Source: Selenomonadales bacterium
Lineage (GTDB): Bacteria; Bacillota; Negativicutes; RGIG982
DNA length: 5,674 nt
Reading direction: 5' to 3'
Assembly: GCA_017390595.1 (NCBI GenBank)
Contig: JAFPBC010000198.1
Coordinates: forward strand, 1-5,674
The position numbers and the translations under genes were made by a program. The notes under the pieces are model-generated. The model had not been told where the DNA came from. It worked only from the letters and a program-made list of their open reading frames with translations, and made no database searches. Numbering within the stretch: position 1 is the stretch's first letter; each line of letters starts with the position of its first letter. Positions 5,364 to 5,674 of this stretch are shown piece after piece.

Positions 5364-5674
5364 GTTCAGTCAACGCTTCCTTCAGAACTTCGTCCATCGT
5401 TTCTACGAATACGAATCGCATCGCACGTTTTACGTTTGTCGGAAGTTCGTCTATATCTTTTTCATTTTTCTTCGGCATGATGACCGTATGGATACCTTGT
5501 CTGTATGCGGCAAGAACTTTTTCTTTGATACCACCGACAGCAAGTACACGGCCGCGGATGGTGATCTCACCTGTCATAGCAAGTCCGCCTTTTACAGCGC
5601 GACCCGACAAGGCCGAGATGACTGCCGTTGCCATGGTGATGCCTGCCGATGGGCCGTCTTTGGGGATCGCGCCT
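5356..5674 (-). CDS. lon: ATP-dependent protease Lon, C-terminal part (5' end outside window)
   Basis: The last 105 residues of Lon, a cytoplasmic AAA+ serine protease that degrades damaged and regulatory proteins. Only the end of the proteolytic domain is present. It has the signature PKDGPSAG with the catalytic Ser (codon 5649-5647) and, 43 residues later, the catalytic Lys of GGIKEKVLAA (codon 5520-5518). This is the same spacing as Ser679/Lys722 of E. coli Lon. The sequence then follows the family pattern (GIHTVIMPKKNEKDIDELP) to a TGA stop. The frame stays open to the window edge. The AAA+ and N-terminal domains lie outside. Its stop overlaps the start of engB. Confidence 0.96.
   Translation of the reverse strand, partial: GAIPKDGPSAGITMATAVISALSGRAVKGGLAMTGEITIRGRVLAVGGIKEKVLAAYRQGIHTVIMPKKNEKDIDELPTNVKRAMRFVFVETMDEVLKEALTEHE

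Overview
The window reads almost entirely on the minus strand. In transcription order, right to left, it holds the 3' end of lon, engB (ysxC), a siroheme decarboxylase pair (ahbA, ahbB), a polyprenyl diphosphate synthase of the HepT/IspB type, an L-lactate permease, and a small tatA. I see no convincing plus-strand gene, RNA gene, mobile element or CRISPR array.

Organism: the lon-engB overlap, the ahbAB pair, the lactate permease and the moderate GC content with AT-rich spacers fit an anaerobic member of the Firmicutes. My best guess is the Negativicutes (Selenomonas, Anaerovibrio, Megamonas and relatives), which use lactate, make menaquinone and cytochrome b, and often carry ahb genes. This is inferred from gene content and was not tested against a database.

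Layout: (1) 5356-5674, lon C-terminus, overlapping engB by 8 nt. (2) 4734-5363, engB. A good sigma-A-type promoter (4736-4765) lies inside its last codons and points at the next genes. (3) 4676-2691, ahbA-ahbB-hepT, an apparent operon ending in a strong intrinsic terminator (2650-2684). ahbB and hepT both look as if they start at TTG. (4) 2213-2690, a 478-bp AT-rich spacer with no gene; it probably carries the control region of the permease. (5) 563-2212, lactate permease, ending in a 34-bp perfect palindromic terminator (455-488). (6) 42-251, tatA, with its own candidate promoter and a terminator at the left edge.

How the genes fit together: AhbA/AhbB carry out the first step that commits siroheme to heme in the alternative heme pathway. 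HepT makes the prenyl chain of menaquinone (or of the undecaprenyl-like and quinone pool in general). Joined in one operon, they look like a supply line for two respiratory-chain cofactors. The lactate permease would bring in an electron donor, and Tat exports folded cofactor-bearing redox enzymes. The respiratory theme is an inference from the neighbourhood.
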